Positions 15,432-24,599 of a stretch of 64,000 nt of DNA are shown piece after piece. The translations under genes and the position numbers were made by a program. Source of the stretch: Rhodococcus sp. 14-2470-1b (GTDB lineage: Bacteria; Actinomycetota; Actinomycetes; Mycobacteriales; Mycobacteriaceae); NCBI RefSeq assembly GCF_002259415.1, contig NZ_NPFY01000011.1:372001-436000 (forward strand). Reading direction: 5' to 3'. How positions within the stretch are numbered: the first letter of the stretch is position 1; every line of letters begins with the position of its first letter. The notes below the pieces were generated by a model. It was not told where the DNA came from. It saw nothing but the letters and a program-made list of their open reading frames with translations, and did not search any database.

Positions 15432-17300
15432 TCACGATCCACTGGTAGCGAATTGAGTTCGATGGAGCTCCTCGTAGCGGCCGCCCGCTGCGAGGAGCTC
15501 GTCGTGTGTTCCCCGCTCGACGATCGATCCCGCCTCCACCACCAGGATGGCGTCCGCCGCTCGAATGGTCGAGAGCCGGTGCGCAATCACGACAGATGTT
15601 CTGCCCGCAAGTGCCTCGGACAGCGCGGCCTGTACCGCTGATTCCGACGTCGAATCCAACGACGCCGTCGCCTCGTCCAGAATCACGATCCGTGGCCGAG
15701 CAATCAGCAGCCGAGCGATGGTCAACCTCTGCCTCTCACCTCCGGACAACCGGTAACCGCGCTCTCCGACGACGGTGTCCAGCCCGTCGGGCAGAGATTT
15801 CACCAGATCTTCGAGCCGTGCCCGACGCAACGCGTCCCAGACCTCGTCGTCGGTGGCCGTCGGCCGCGGCAGAAGAACGTTGGACCTGATCGTGTCGTGG
15901 AAGAGATGCCCGTCCTGCGTCACCATCCCGACGGCACCCCTGATCGAATCCGCTTTCAGATCACGAACATCCCTGCCGCCCAACAGGATGGACCCACTGT
16001 CGACGTCGTACAACCGAGCGATGAGCTGCGCGACGGTGGACTTGCCCGCGCCTGACGTACCGACGAGGGCAATCATCTGGCCCGGTTCGGCGACGAACGA
16101 GATGCCGTGCAGCACTTCGTCGCCACCACGAGAATCGAGCGTCGCCACTTCCTCCAACGAGGCGACAGACACCTTGTCCGCCGACGGGTAGGCGAACCTG
16201 ACGTCGCGTAGTTCGACGGCAGCGGGCCCGTCGGGGACGTCCACGGCGTCGGGACTGTCCTCGATGAGCGGTACGAGGTCGAGGACCTCGAAGACACGCT
16301 CGAAGCTGACGAGAGCACTCATCACCTCGACGCGTGCGCTGGCCAGCTCTGTCAGCGGTGAGTAGAGCCTGGTCAGCAGAAGAGACAGTGACACAACCGA
16401 TCCTGGATCCAATTGTCCGCGGAGGGCGTAGAAACCACCGAGACCGTAGACGACGGCGAGCGCGAGCGCCGACACCAGCGTCAACGCGGTGACGAACACC
16501 GTCTGCACCATGGCGCTCCGAACCCCGATGTCTCGGACCCGAGCTGCGCGTACAGCGAACTCGCGCGACTCGAAGTCCGGTTGACCGAACAGCTTGACCA
16601 GAGTCGCACCCGGCGCGGAGAACCGTTCCGTCATCTGCGTACTCATCGCCGAATCGTGTTCGGCAGCTTCACGTTGCAGTCTCGCGAGTCGTCTGCCCAT
16701 CCGGCTGGCAGGTATCACGAAGACGGGAAGGATGATCAACGCGAGCAACGTGATCTGCCAGGAGATCCCGATCATCACGACGAGCGTCAGGATCAGCGTG
16801 ACGAGGTTGCTGACGACGCCCGAGAGCGTGTCGCTGAAGGCGCGTTGCGCTCCGATCACGTCGTTGTTCAACCGGCTCACGAGAGCGCCGGTGCGCGTTC
16901 GGGTGAAGAACGCGATCGGCATCCGCTGAACGTGGTCGAACACCGCGGTACGCAGATCCAGAATCAGCGCCTCGCCCAGGCTCGACGACAGCCACCGGTT
17001 CACCAAGCCGAACGCCGCGTCGACGACGGCGATCAGTGCGATCGCCACCGACAGCCACAACACGACGTCGAACGAGTCGCCGTCGACGATGGCATTGACG
17101 ACGCGTCCCGCGAGTACCGGCGTCGCGACCGCCAGAACGGCGAGCACGACGCTCAGAACGACGAACCCGATCAGTTTGTTGCGGTGCGGCTCGGCGAACC
17201 TCAGGATCCGCCGAGCCGTGACCGACGAGAACTGCGTGCTCTGCTCGGACGCATGCATCGTCCGATACAGCTGATTCCAGGCCGTGACTTCCATGCTCAT
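15432..17300 (-). CDS. ABC exporter, fused membrane and ATPase domains
   Basis: 622 aa half-transporter of the type IV exporter fold. Six membrane helices lie in about 38-330, followed by a nucleotide-binding domain with Walker A GTSGAGKST, signature LSGGERQRL, Walker B IVILDEATASLD and switch His in VIAHRLST. Functions as a homodimer or with another half-transporter exporting lipids, drugs or possibly siderophore; substrate not deducible. ATG 17300 is taken as start, with ATG 17294 possible. Convergent with the siderophore-binding gene, zero-base gap, so the link to iron is only by position. Confidence 0.9.
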   Translation of the reverse strand: MSMEVTAWNQLYRTMHASEQSTQFSSVTARRILRFAEPHRNKLIGFVVLSVVLAVLAVATPVLAGRVVNAIVDGDSFDVVLWLSVAIALIAVVDAAFGLVNRWLSSSLGEALILDLRTAVFDHVQRMPIAFFTRTRTGALVSRLNNDVIGAQRAFSDTLSGVVSNLVTLILTLVVMIGISWQITLLALIILPVFVIPASRMGRRLARLQREAAEHDSAMSTQMTERFSAPGATLVKLFGQPDFESREFAVRAARVRDIGVRSAMVQTVFVTALTLVSALALAVVYGLGGFYALRGQLDPGSVVSLSLLLTRLYSPLTELASARVEVMSALVSFERVFEVLDLVPLIEDSPDAVDVPDGPAAVELRDVRFAYPSADKVSVASLEEVATLDSRGGDEVLHGISFVAEPGQMIALVGTSGAGKSTVAQLIARLYDVDSGSILLGGRDVRDLKADSIRGAVGMVTQDGHLFHDTIRSNVLLPRPTATDDEVWDALRRARLEDLVKSLPDGLDTVVGERGYRLSGGERQRLTIARLLIARPRIVILDEATASLDSTSESAVQAALSEALAGRTSVVIAHRLSTIRAADAILVVEAGSIVERGTHDELLAAGGRYEELHRTQFATSGS

Positions 17301-17351
17301 ACCGGCAACGCTAGAACCTCGACGTAGGTAGAGGTCAAGGAACGCGCCACA

Positions 17352-19685
17352 TCACGCCACTGCGGACACAACGGCCTCCTCCAAGGCGAGAGCGACTATG
17401 TCCGCGACATCGGTCATCGGACGCACGTCGAGGGCGCCCAGCACCTCGGCCGGCACGTCGTCCAGATCCGGTTCGTTCCTGGCGGGAACGAAGACGGTCT
17501 TCAGACCTGCCCGTTGCGCGGCCAGCAACTTCTGTTTGACGCCGCCGATCGGCAGGACCCGACCGTTCAGCGTGACTTCGCCGGTCATGCCCACGTCCGA
17601 CCGCACCGGCCGTCCCGTCGCCATCGACACCAGTGCCGTCACCATCGTGACGCCTGCCGACGGACCGTCCTTGGGTACGGCACCTGCCGGTACGTGGACG
17701 TGGATGCTGCGGTCCAACGCCTGCGGATCGATGCCGAATCGTGCCGCGTGAGATCGCACGTAGGACAGGGCTATCTGCGCCGATTCCTTCATGACGTCAC
17801 CCAGTTGCCCCGTCAGCGCAAGCCCGGGCTTGCCCTCCGTCGAGGATGCCTCGATGAACAGCACGTCGCCTCCGAGTCCCGTCACGGCGAGACCGGTTGC
17901 CACACCGGGCACTTCGGTTCTCTCGTGAACGTCGGGAGTGAAACGCGGTCGGCCGAGGTAGTCGGCGAGTCCCGCCTCGTCGATACGGACCGTCGCCTTT
18001 CCCCCTGCCAGCGCCGTCGCCGACTTCCGCAGAGCCTTGGCGAGCAGACGCTCGAACTGACGCACACCTGGTTCACGGGTGTAGTCGGCGGCGATCTTTC
18101 GCAACGCATCGTCGGTGACGACGACTTCGTCGGACGTGAGCGCAGAACGTTCCAACTGACGCGGCAGCAGATAGTTCCGCGCGATCACGACCTTGTCGTC
18201 CTCGGTGTACCCGTCGATGGTGACGAGCTCCATGCGGTCGAGCAGCGGCCCCGGAATCTGTTCGACCACATTGGCTGTCGCCAGGAACACGACGTCGGAG
18301 AGGTCGAGATCGAGGTCCAGGTAGTGATCCCGGAAAGTGTGATTCTGCGCCGGATCGAGAACTTCGAGCAGAGCGGCACTGGGATCGCCGCGGTAGTCGG
18401 AACCGACCTTGTCGATCTCGTCGAGCAGCACCACGGGGTTCATCGAACCCGCCTCACCGATGGCGCGGACGATCCGTCCGGGCAACGCACCCACGTAGGT
18501 GCGCCGGTGCCCGCGAATCTCCGCTTCGTCTCGAACGCCACCGAGTGCGACACGAACGAACTTGCGGCCCAACGCACGCGCCACGGATTCGCCCAGCGAC
18601 GTCTTACCGACTCCGGGCGGCCCCGCGAGCACCATGACCGCACCCGATCCGCGTCCACCGACGAGGCCCATGCCGCGCTCTGTCCGACGCGCCCGCACCG
18701 CGAGATACTCGACGATACGATCCTTCACGTCGTCCAGGCCATGGTGGTCCGCATCGAGAATCGCTCGCGCCGAATCGATGTCGGTCGTGTCGGTTGTGGT
18801 CACCGACCACGGCAGGTCCAGGACGGTATCGAGCCACGTCCTGATCCAGCCGGACTCGGGGCTCTGATCACTCGCGCGTTCGAGCCTTCCGACCTCACGA
18901 AGTGCGGCCTCACGCACTGTATCCGGGAGATCGGCGGATTCGACGCGTCCGCGGTAGTCGTCGGCGCCGTCGGGTTCGTCCTCGCCGAGCTCCTTGCGGA
19001 TCGCGGCGAGTTGCTGCCGAAGCAGAAACTCCTTCTGGGTCTTCTCCATGCCGTCGCGCACGTCGTTCGAGATCTTGTCGTTGACCTCGACCTCCGCGAG
19101 ATGGGACCGGGTCCACTCGATCAGCAGCGTCAGACGATCGTGCACGGACGGGGTCTCGAGCAGCTGCCGCTTCTGCACATCGGTCAGGTACGACGCGTAA
19201 CCTGCGGTGTCGGCGATCGCGCCGGGATCGGTGAGCTTGTTGACCGAGTCGATGACCTGCCACGCGTCGCGGCGCTGCAACATCGCGACGACGAGCTGCT
19301 TGTACTCGGTTGCCAGCGTTCGGGCGCTCTCGGCAGTTCCACCACCAGCGTCGACGGCAGACTCGTCGACGAGTTCGGCCTCGACCCACAGGGCAGCACC
19401 GGGCCCGCTGACACCGTGACCGATGTGAGCGCGGCGCTCGGCCTTGACGACTGCGGCGGGCTCTCCGGTTGCGAGCCGTCCCATCTGCACGATGGATGCG
19501 ACCACGCCGTACGCCGCGTATCGGTCCTCGAGCCGGGGCGCAACGAGCAAGGTTCCGTCGTTGGACGCCTGTGCCGCGTCCACGGCAGCGCGCGCAGCCT
19601 CGTCGAGTTCGACGGGGACGACCATCCCGGGCAGAACCACGGGGTCGGTCAGAAAGAGAACAGGTAGGCGGATGGGTTCGGGCAT
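17352..19685 (-). CDS. lon: ATP-dependent protease Lon (endopeptidase La)
   Basis: 777 aa cytosolic AAA+ protease degrading damaged and regulatory proteins. N-terminal substrate-recognition domain (about 5-200), coiled linker, AAA+ module with Walker A GPPGVGKTS, Walker B VVLLDEIDK, and a C-terminal protease domain with the Ser-Lys dyad S676 (KDGPSAGV) and K719 (GVKQKLL). Start ATG preceded by GGAGGT at six bases. A HAIR-like inverted repeat lies 18 bp upstream, consistent with HspR heat-shock control known for Streptomyces lon. Monocistronic by spacing. Confidence 0.96.
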   Translation of the reverse strand: MPEPIRLPVLFLTDPVVLPGMVVPVELDEAARAAVDAAQASNDGTLLVAPRLEDRYAAYGVVASIVQMGRLATGEPAAVVKAERRAHIGHGVSGPGAALWVEAELVDESAVDAGGGTAESARTLATEYKQLVVAMLQRRDAWQVIDSVNKLTDPGAIADTAGYASYLTDVQKRQLLETPSVHDRLTLLIEWTRSHLAEVEVNDKISNDVRDGMEKTQKEFLLRQQLAAIRKELGEDEPDGADDYRGRVESADLPDTVREAALREVGRLERASDQSPESGWIRTWLDTVLDLPWSVTTTDTTDIDSARAILDADHHGLDDVKDRIVEYLAVRARRTERGMGLVGGRGSGAVMVLAGPPGVGKTSLGESVARALGRKFVRVALGGVRDEAEIRGHRRTYVGALPGRIVRAIGEAGSMNPVVLLDEIDKVGSDYRGDPSAALLEVLDPAQNHTFRDHYLDLDLDLSDVVFLATANVVEQIPGPLLDRMELVTIDGYTEDDKVVIARNYLLPRQLERSALTSDEVVVTDDALRKIAADYTREPGVRQFERLLAKALRKSATALAGGKATVRIDEAGLADYLGRPRFTPDVHERTEVPGVATGLAVTGLGGDVLFIEASSTEGKPGLALTGQLGDVMKESAQIALSYVRSHAARFGIDPQALDRSIHVHVPAGAVPKDGPSAGVTMVTALVSMATGRPVRSDVGMTGEVTLNGRVLPIGGVKQKLLAAQRAGLKTVFVPARNEPDLDDVPAEVLGALDVRPMTDVADIVALALEEAVVSAVA

Positions 19686-19702
19686 TACGGCACCTCCGGT
19701 CG

Positions 19703-19723
19703 GTTGAGCTATGTGGACTCAAC
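19703..19723 (-). promoter_or_regulatory. HAIR-like inverted repeat (HspR operator) upstream of lon
   Basis: Arms GTTGAGC and ACTCAAC separated by seven bases, close to the HspR consensus CTTGAGT-N7-ACTCAAG (11 of 14 arm positions). It lies 18-38 bp before the lon start. Confidence 0.65.
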
Positions 19724-19776
19724 TTCACGTGCGCTCCGGGTGTTCCCCGTGGTGAGCGTGTTCTCCGTCGGCAGAA

Positions 19777-20550
19777 TCATCCTCGGCGACTGCGCCCGAC
19801 GACCGCTGTCCCGTCCAGTTCCTCGGATCTGACGATCTCCGCGTCGAATCCCGCCGCGTCGACGAGCGCCGCCGTGTCCTGCGCTTGCCGGACGCTGGTT
19901 TCGACCACGATGCGGCCCGCTGGAGCAAGCCATTCCCTCGCCCCGTCGGCCACTCGCCGTTGGAGGTCGAGGCCGTCGATACCGCCGTCGAGAGCATTTC
20001 TGGGCTCATGGTCCCTCGCCTCGGACGGCATGGAACCGATGGCGTCGGTCGGAACGTACGGGGCATTGGCGACCACGACGTCGACGGTCCCCCGAAGGTG
20101 TGGTGGCAGAGCGCTGTACATGTCCCCCTCGTAGACGTGACCGCCGACGGGTTCCAGATTCCGACGCGCACAGCGAACTGCGGCAGGTGCGATGTCGGAG
20201 GCATGCAGCGCCACCCCGGGCCGCTCGTGTGCGATCGCGGCGGCGACTGCCCCGGAACCACAACAGATGTCGAGCACCACCGAGGGCTCCGCATCGACCG
20301 CGGCGTGAACGAGCAGCTCGGTTCTGCGACGCGGCACGAACACGCCGGGCGCTACCGACACCCGCAGACCCGCGAACTCTGCCCAACCGAGAAGTTGTTC
20401 CAGGGGCATGCCGTCGACTCTCTGTGCGACAGCGGTTTCAAGCGCGTTCACACCGAACGCATCGACGAGTAGCCGAGCCTCGATTTCCGCGAACACGCAG
20501 CCCGCGGCGCGCAACATCCGAACGATCTCGTCGAGGGAAGGCGCGGACAT
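19777..20550 (-). CDS. PrmC/HemK-related putative protein N5-glutamine methyltransferase
   Basis: 257 aa SAM-dependent methyltransferase. Motif I VLDICCGSGAVAAAIA, motif II-like ASDIAPAAV, and active-site NAPYVPT, a variant of the NPPY motif of N5-glutamine methyltransferases. N-terminal helical domain about 1-75 as in PrmC. This is the actinobacterial PrmC-related family, distinct from the housekeeping release-factor methylase, so its target protein is uncertain. It starts 11 bases after the stop of the gene at 20562, implying an operon. The ATG at 20550 is the first sensible start. Confidence 0.85.
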   Translation of the reverse strand: MSAPSLDEIVRMLRAAGCVFAEIEARLLVDAFGVNALETAVAQRVDGMPLEQLLGWAEFAGLRVSVAPGVFVPRRRTELLVHAAVDAEPSVVLDICCGSGAVAAAIAHERPGVALHASDIAPAAVRCARRNLEPVGGHVYEGDMYSALPPHLRGTVDVVVANAPYVPTDAIGSMPSEARDHEPRNALDGGIDGLDLQRRVADGAREWLAPAGRIVVETSVRQAQDTAALVDAAGFDAEIVRSEELDGTAVVGRSRRG

Positions 20551-20561
20551 CGGACCTGAGA

Positions 20562-21419
20562 TCAGCCGAGGGGCGTGAGGCGGTAGTGCAGCCGGACAGC
20601 GGTCACGTTCCACAGTTTCAGCACGTGATCGGTCCGCAGCACCCCCTCCTCGTCGACGTAGACATGGAAGACCTCGTGGATAGGCGCTCTGGCCGCGTAC
20701 CAAGCACCTTTGTCCAACACGACCGTGTAGGCGCCGTCCGCCCCGAACTTGCCCGACGGGGACGTCAGAATCAGCGAACCATGTGGACCGACAGTCGGTT
20801 TCAGGAAGACCTGCACGTTACCGTCCTCCAACGGGAAGGTGACGTGGACGCTCGGACTCGAAGCCGAGGGCAGGGTCGTGGCGCGGTAGTAACCGCTGTA
20901 CATGTAGTCGCCGGTCTTCCGCAGAGTTCGCAACCAGGCTGAGCCGGCGTGCCGGCCGTCGGCGTCGACGATCTCCGTGACCTCACTGTCCACACCGTGC
21001 GCCACCGCCAGCGGCTGCACCGGAAGAGCAAGCTGCTGCACACGTTTGCCGTACATCGCTTCGATGGCCGCACCGGGTAGCCCGAAGCCCGTCGTCCACT
21101 GCGTCCACGCATCCATGCGCCAACGAGCAGTGTGCTCGTAGAACTCGCGAATGCGCGGATCGATCGCGCTCGGGTCGAACTGCGGACCGGCCAGCGCGTC
21201 GAAGCTGTGCAGCAACCCGTCCGACGAGGAACCGGGTACGACGCGCCCACCGATGCGCTCCGCCTCCTGCTGCAGCCACCTGTCCCGAACGACGCCCGGA
21301 CCCGATACCGGCCCCCGCAACCACGACTGGTCGCCGTCGAGGTCGACCCGTCGGCCGACCGTCTTCCACCCCAGCCTCGACGCCTTGTCCGCCAGCGACC
21401 ACGCCCCCATGCTCACCAT
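20562..21419 (-). CDS. Conserved hypothetical protein
   Basis: 285 aa soluble protein; no signal peptide or membrane helix seen. I do not recognise a family. The C-terminal half is beta-rich with aromatic stretches (SGYYRATTLPSA, VHVTFPLEDGNVQVFLKP, DKGAWYAARAPIHEVFHVYV), suggesting a lipocalin-like or beta-barrel fold. The N-terminal half has Trp-rich segments (WRMDAWTQWTTGFGLPG) and may be an SRPBCC- or DUF-type module. Start ATG 21419 or 21410. Probably cotranscribed with the downstream methyltransferase. Confidence 0.7.
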   Translation of the reverse strand: MVSMGAWSLADKASRLGWKTVGRRVDLDGDQSWLRGPVSGPGVVRDRWLQQEAERIGGRVVPGSSSDGLLHSFDALAGPQFDPSAIDPRIREFYEHTARWRMDAWTQWTTGFGLPGAAIEAMYGKRVQQLALPVQPLAVAHGVDSEVTEIVDADGRHAGSAWLRTLRKTGDYMYSGYYRATTLPSASSPSVHVTFPLEDGNVQVFLKPTVGPHGSLILTSPSGKFGADGAYTVVLDKGAWYAARAPIHEVFHVYVDEEGVLRTDHVLKLWNVTAVRLHYRLTPLG

Positions 21420-21746
21420 GCACCCCAGCGTCTCACACGGGCACCTCAGGAGCGACCACTGCGACTACAGGCAGCCGGAATCAGGATCGGGTTCTACAAA
21501 TCCACAGGTGCATCTGCTGACGAAACCCGCCTGGCGAATCCAGGGACAGCAGAGGCACTTCTGGGGGTGATACCTACCAACGATGGATACCGAACCGATG
21601 TCCACTCCGGATTGGGCCAAATACTGGTGACAGCCAACATTGCGAACCAAGTCAGCCCCGCCGGCGGGACGTTCTACCGTGCGCCCGCATCAGGCTAGGC
21701 CGTGATCGTCGGCTCGCGTGGACGCACGTCGGATAATTTCATCCGT
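21420..21746 (+). other. Non-coding or decayed stretch, no gene supported
   Basis: 327 bases with lower GC than the flanks. One plus-strand frame is open to 21698 and ends IANQVSPAGGTFYRAPASG, but it has no start with a ribosome site and no recognisable homology, and its upstream half is antisense to the gene at 20562. A weak partial match to the dispersed repeat lies near 21440-21457. Nothing else seen. Confidence 0.4.
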
Positions 21747-22100
21747 CTATTCCTGCAGCCGCGGAGCGGTCCGAAATTCCACCCCCGAATGACGGCGATC
21801 GCCTCCGTACTCCCAGCGAATGGTCCGTTCGGGGCCATCTCGACGAGGCCTCACGCTGATTCCGCGATAGTCGTAACCGTCCTGTCTCACCTGTTCCCAC
21901 TCGAAATCCACGGTCTCCCCCACGACCGCGTCAACACTGGAACCGGTGATATGAATGGACTCGTTCTCGCGCGCAGGAGGCAGCGCGATGGCCCACAGCA
22001 TGCTGACGTGAACCCAGCAGCCGCCGGGAGTGTCCAGGGAGGCGAGAACGCCCCATCCTTCGTCGGCATACCACTCCCTGACAACGCCTGTACTGGTCAT
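21747..22100 (-). CDS. Cold-shock-domain-like protein
   Basis: 117 aa. N-terminal OB-fold of cold-shock type: GVVREWYADEGWGVLASLD then WVHVSML, parallel to the GxVKWFNxxKGFGFI and VFVHFS motifs of CspA, with aromatic W/Y in place of the usual Phe residues. VGETVDFEWEQ matches the last strand region. The tail is basic (RPRRDGPERTIRWEYGG). Likely binds single-stranded nucleic acid, though the divergent RNP motifs leave this uncertain. ATG start with TGAGG very close to it. Confidence 0.75.
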   Translation of the reverse strand: MTSTGVVREWYADEGWGVLASLDTPGGCWVHVSMLWAIALPPARENESIHITGSSVDAVVGETVDFEWEQVRQDGYDYRGISVRPRRDGPERTIRWEYGGDRRHSGVEFRTAPRLQE

Positions 22101-22206
22101 CGCCTCAGGTTAGCCAGGTTGCGGGAGCCATACCGGAGCAGACGACCCGACCACACCGATGCGGGGCCGAGAAAGAAGATTAAGAGAGGCATCGTCGGCC
22201 TTGCGT

Positions 22207-22222
22207 TCGAACATATGTTCGA
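22207..22222 (+). promoter_or_regulatory. LexA SOS box
   Basis: Perfect 16-bp palindrome TCGAACATATGTTCGA, identical to the mycobacterial/Gram-positive LexA consensus TCGAAC-N4-GTTCGA. It lies 15 bp before the ATG of the 13E12/HNH gene, so that gene should be DNA-damage induced. Confidence 0.85.
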
Positions 22223-22236
22223 TTACTCTAGGTGGC

Positions 22237-24324
22237 ATGGCACAGCCGGGGGGCTCCACGCAGGTTCGATCCGATGCAGACAGTGCGGCATCGCGGTCAC
22301 TGACGCGCCTGTCGGATGGACGGCGGGCAGAGAACCGAGCGTCGGCAGTGGTGATTCACGAGTTGCAGGATCTCTACGAGATACGACTGTGCGCAGAGAT
22401 GGACGTCCATGCGCTGGGGGCCGAGCACGGCAGTGAGGAACCGAACGTCGATCGCGCCCGACACACAGTCGAATACGAAGCAGCAGTGTCCATGTCGACG
22501 ACACGAACTGTTGCGCGCCAGATGATCGTTGTCGCCAACCATCTGTTCTGGCGTCTGCCGGCAATCGATGCCGCCTTCACGGCCGGGGACCTCGACTACG
22601 GCCGTGTCCGAACGGTAGTTCTGACCCTGCTCCGCGCCAGCGACGAGACTGTGTCAGCTCTGGAGGCAGACATTCTCGCCGCTGCACAGCGATGTGCTCC
22701 GAAAGCGCTGCGGGAGAACATCTGGCGCCGCTGGTTCCAATACGACCCTGACGAGGCCGCGGCTGCACAGAAAGCTGCGCTCGCCGAAGAACGATGCGCC
22801 GAGATTCGCCGCAACGACTCCGGCATCGCCACCCTGGTGTCCAAGATGAGCGTGCTCGAGGGCGCTGAATGCGACGCCCTCCTCGACGAGTACGTAGCCA
22901 CCGTTTGCCCGAAAGATCCACGAACCAAGAGAGAACTACGCGGACACGCCCTGCTTGCGTTGATCCACCGAGAAGATGCGCTCCAATGCCGTTGCGGGAG
23001 CCAGCAATGCCCGTTTCGGGGAGTCGATGCCAAGAACCCCAACCGGCGACCACACCTGCTGAACATTCACATCGACATCGAAACCCTGCTCGGACTGAAC
23101 GAAGAGCCGGCAACACTGTCCGACGGCACAGTTCTGGACGCGGAAACCGTCCGACTCCTCGCCACCGACTCTCGCTGGCAGGTCCTGCTCACCGAAACCC
23201 TGACCGCCGCACGCGAACGTCGCGGCCTCGACATCGATGGCGCGACTGACGATCTCGGTAACAACGACGGTCTCGGTGACAACGACGGCCTCGGTGACAA
23301 CGATGGTCTCGGTAACAACGACGGCCTCGGTGACAACGACGGTCTCGGTAACAACGATGGTGGTACCGAGCCTCCTGCTACACCGAATTCCAGACCACCG
23401 GAGCAAGATCCAGTACGGCGCAGTCGACGGAGGGCTGCTCGTGCTCGGCGGGTTGTCGCGCGCGGCCGAACACGTCCTGCAGCGCCTCTGCCGACTCCTA
23501 CGCAGCGGGCGAAGGAGAACCCGCATGCGTCGGCGATCGGGGAAGAAGCAGCGCTGTCCGCGGCGATTGCTGCGTTCATGGACGCTGTTGCACTCGACCC
23601 GTCGCTCGCCGAGGGCCTGCACCCCGACGGACATGGAGGATTCTGCACGCCTCCGCCCGGAGCTCTCACCTACCGGCCGAGCGCCGCTCTGGTCGCGCTG
23701 GTTCGCGCGAGCTATCACACCTGCACGTTCCCCAACTGTGGGGTACCGGCTGCCCGTTGCGACATCGACCACATCGTTCCGTTCGATCATCGAGATCCGA
23801 TGTCCGGAGGCTGGACCGTTCTCGGAAATCTGCATCCACTGTGCCCGTACCACCATCAGGCCAAGACTCTGAGACTGTGGGCGTGCACCAAGCTCGCCGG
23901 GGACGGAATCTATTGGCGCTCAGGGGCTGGGCTGCAGCACATAACCCCACCCGCGTTCGGAACAGTCGACATCCCCGGGGACTTCGTCCACGTCCGTCCA
24001 TTCCGCATGCCGTCCGAACCGACGTCGAGGGGCGCATCCCGTCGATCCGACACCCGCAACAACATCGACCGCCACGACGACTTACCCGACCCGCCGGACG
24101 AACTGTACGAACCCACGTGGTGGGAAGCCAACATCACGGATGAGGACTGCCAACTCTGGAGGCTCCTGAATCCGCGCACCGACGGCGGCGCACCAAGTCT
24201 GGCGGACATCGCGAGACTCGACGATCCGCAGCGCCGAGCCGACGCGATGTACCTCCGCGAGAAGTTCCTCGAGCATCGCGCCGTGGTCGCCGAACGCGAG
24301 AAGCACCGGCCACCGCCGTTCTGA
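22237..24324 (+). CDS. 13E12/DUF222-family HNH endonuclease-like protein
   Basis: 695 aa. Residues about 30-330 form the DUF222/13E12 domain typical of actinobacteria. Residues 340-375 are six tandem LG[ND]NDG hexapeptides. A basic Pro/Arg linker follows, then an HNH nuclease module (CTFPNCGVPAARCDIDH, GNLHPLCPYHHQAKTLR) and an acidic C-terminal tail. Members are often multicopy and SOS regulated in mycobacteria; role in damage response or mobile DNA is not settled. ATG 22237 chosen because the SOS box ends 15 bases before it; the frame is open upstream to 22159. The zinc-ligand and HNH residues appear intact, so nuclease activity is plausible. Confidence 0.88.
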   Translation: MAQPGGSTQVRSDADSAASRSLTRLSDGRRAENRASAVVIHELQDLYEIRLCAEMDVHALGAEHGSEEPNVDRARHTVEYEAAVSMSTTRTVARQMIVVANHLFWRLPAIDAAFTAGDLDYGRVRTVVLTLLRASDETVSALEADILAAAQRCAPKALRENIWRRWFQYDPDEAAAAQKAALAEERCAEIRRNDSGIATLVSKMSVLEGAECDALLDEYVATVCPKDPRTKRELRGHALLALIHREDALQCRCGSQQCPFRGVDAKNPNRRPHLLNIHIDIETLLGLNEEPATLSDGTVLDAETVRLLATDSRWQVLLTETLTAARERRGLDIDGATDDLGNNDGLGDNDGLGDNDGLGNNDGLGDNDGLGNNDGGTEPPATPNSRPPEQDPVRRSRRRAARARRVVARGRTRPAAPLPTPTQRAKENPHASAIGEEAALSAAIAAFMDAVALDPSLAEGLHPDGHGGFCTPPPGALTYRPSAALVALVRASYHTCTFPNCGVPAARCDIDHIVPFDHRDPMSGGWTVLGNLHPLCPYHHQAKTLRLWACTKLAGDGIYWRSGAGLQHITPPAFGTVDIPGDFVHVRPFRMPSEPTSRGASRRSDTRNNIDRHDDLPDPPDELYEPTWWEANITDEDCQLWRLLNPRTDGGAPSLADIARLDDPQRRADAMYLREKFLEHRAVVAEREKHRPPPF
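23254..23361 (+). repeat. Six tandem 18-bp repeats inside the 13E12/HNH gene
   Basis: Unit CTCGGTRACAACGAYGGY, six copies with no indel, encoding LG[ND]NDG. Being a multiple of three, copy-number change would alter linker length without breaking the frame. The DNDG pattern resembles calcium-binding loops, which may be coincidence. Confidence 0.9.
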
Positions 24325-24337
24325 GCAGAAGGGCTCA

Positions 24338-24360
24338 GGAGTGGGGCCCGCGCAATGACT
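24338..24360 (+). repeat. Dispersed intergenic repeat, copy C (degenerate)
   Basis: GGAGTGGGGCCCGCGCAATG then ACT, 18 of 23 positions equal to the array unit at 31484. Lies between the convergent 13E12 and HhH gene ends. Confidence 0.5.
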
Positions 24361-24364
24361 CAGT

Positions 24365-24565
24365 CTAAAGTTCGAGCCCGAGGCCTTCCGCTTCCAATGC
24401 TGCCTTCACAATGCTCAGCGCTTTGGGCCCGACGCCGTGGAGCTGTGCGAGCTCCGATTCCGACTGCCCGGCCAACGCCTCCAGCGATGTGAAACCGGCG
24501 GCGAAGAATGCGCCTGCTGCGGGGCGTCCGGTGCCTGCGGGGAAGTGGTCGATCGGCTCATTCAT
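24365..24565 (-). CDS. Small helix-hairpin-helix protein
   Basis: 66 aa with a single HhH-like motif: FTSLEALAGQSESELAQLHG then VGPKALSIVKAALEAEGL. Such mini-proteins resemble the C-terminal HhH of RNA polymerase alpha or DNA-repair proteins and may bind DNA backbone, but no function is assigned. ATG 24565 preferred (AGGA eight bases upstream); GTG at 24571 would add two residues. Divergent from the SDR gene at 24600. Confidence 0.75.
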   Translation of the reverse strand: MNEPIDHFPAGTGRPAAGAFFAAGFTSLEALAGQSESELAQLHGVGPKALSIVKAALEAEGLGLEL

Positions 24566-24599
24566 GGCCACATCCTAAACTCGCCGGTAACCTGGTCGG

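Noticed and set aside
17514-19667. 717-codon plus-strand open frame
   Set aside because: Antisense shadow of lon; no homology, His/Arg-rich composition typical of reverse-frame reading in GC-rich DNA.
22159-22236. Earlier start for the 13E12/HNH protein
   Set aside because: It would place the LexA box inside the coding region and adds no conserved sequence.
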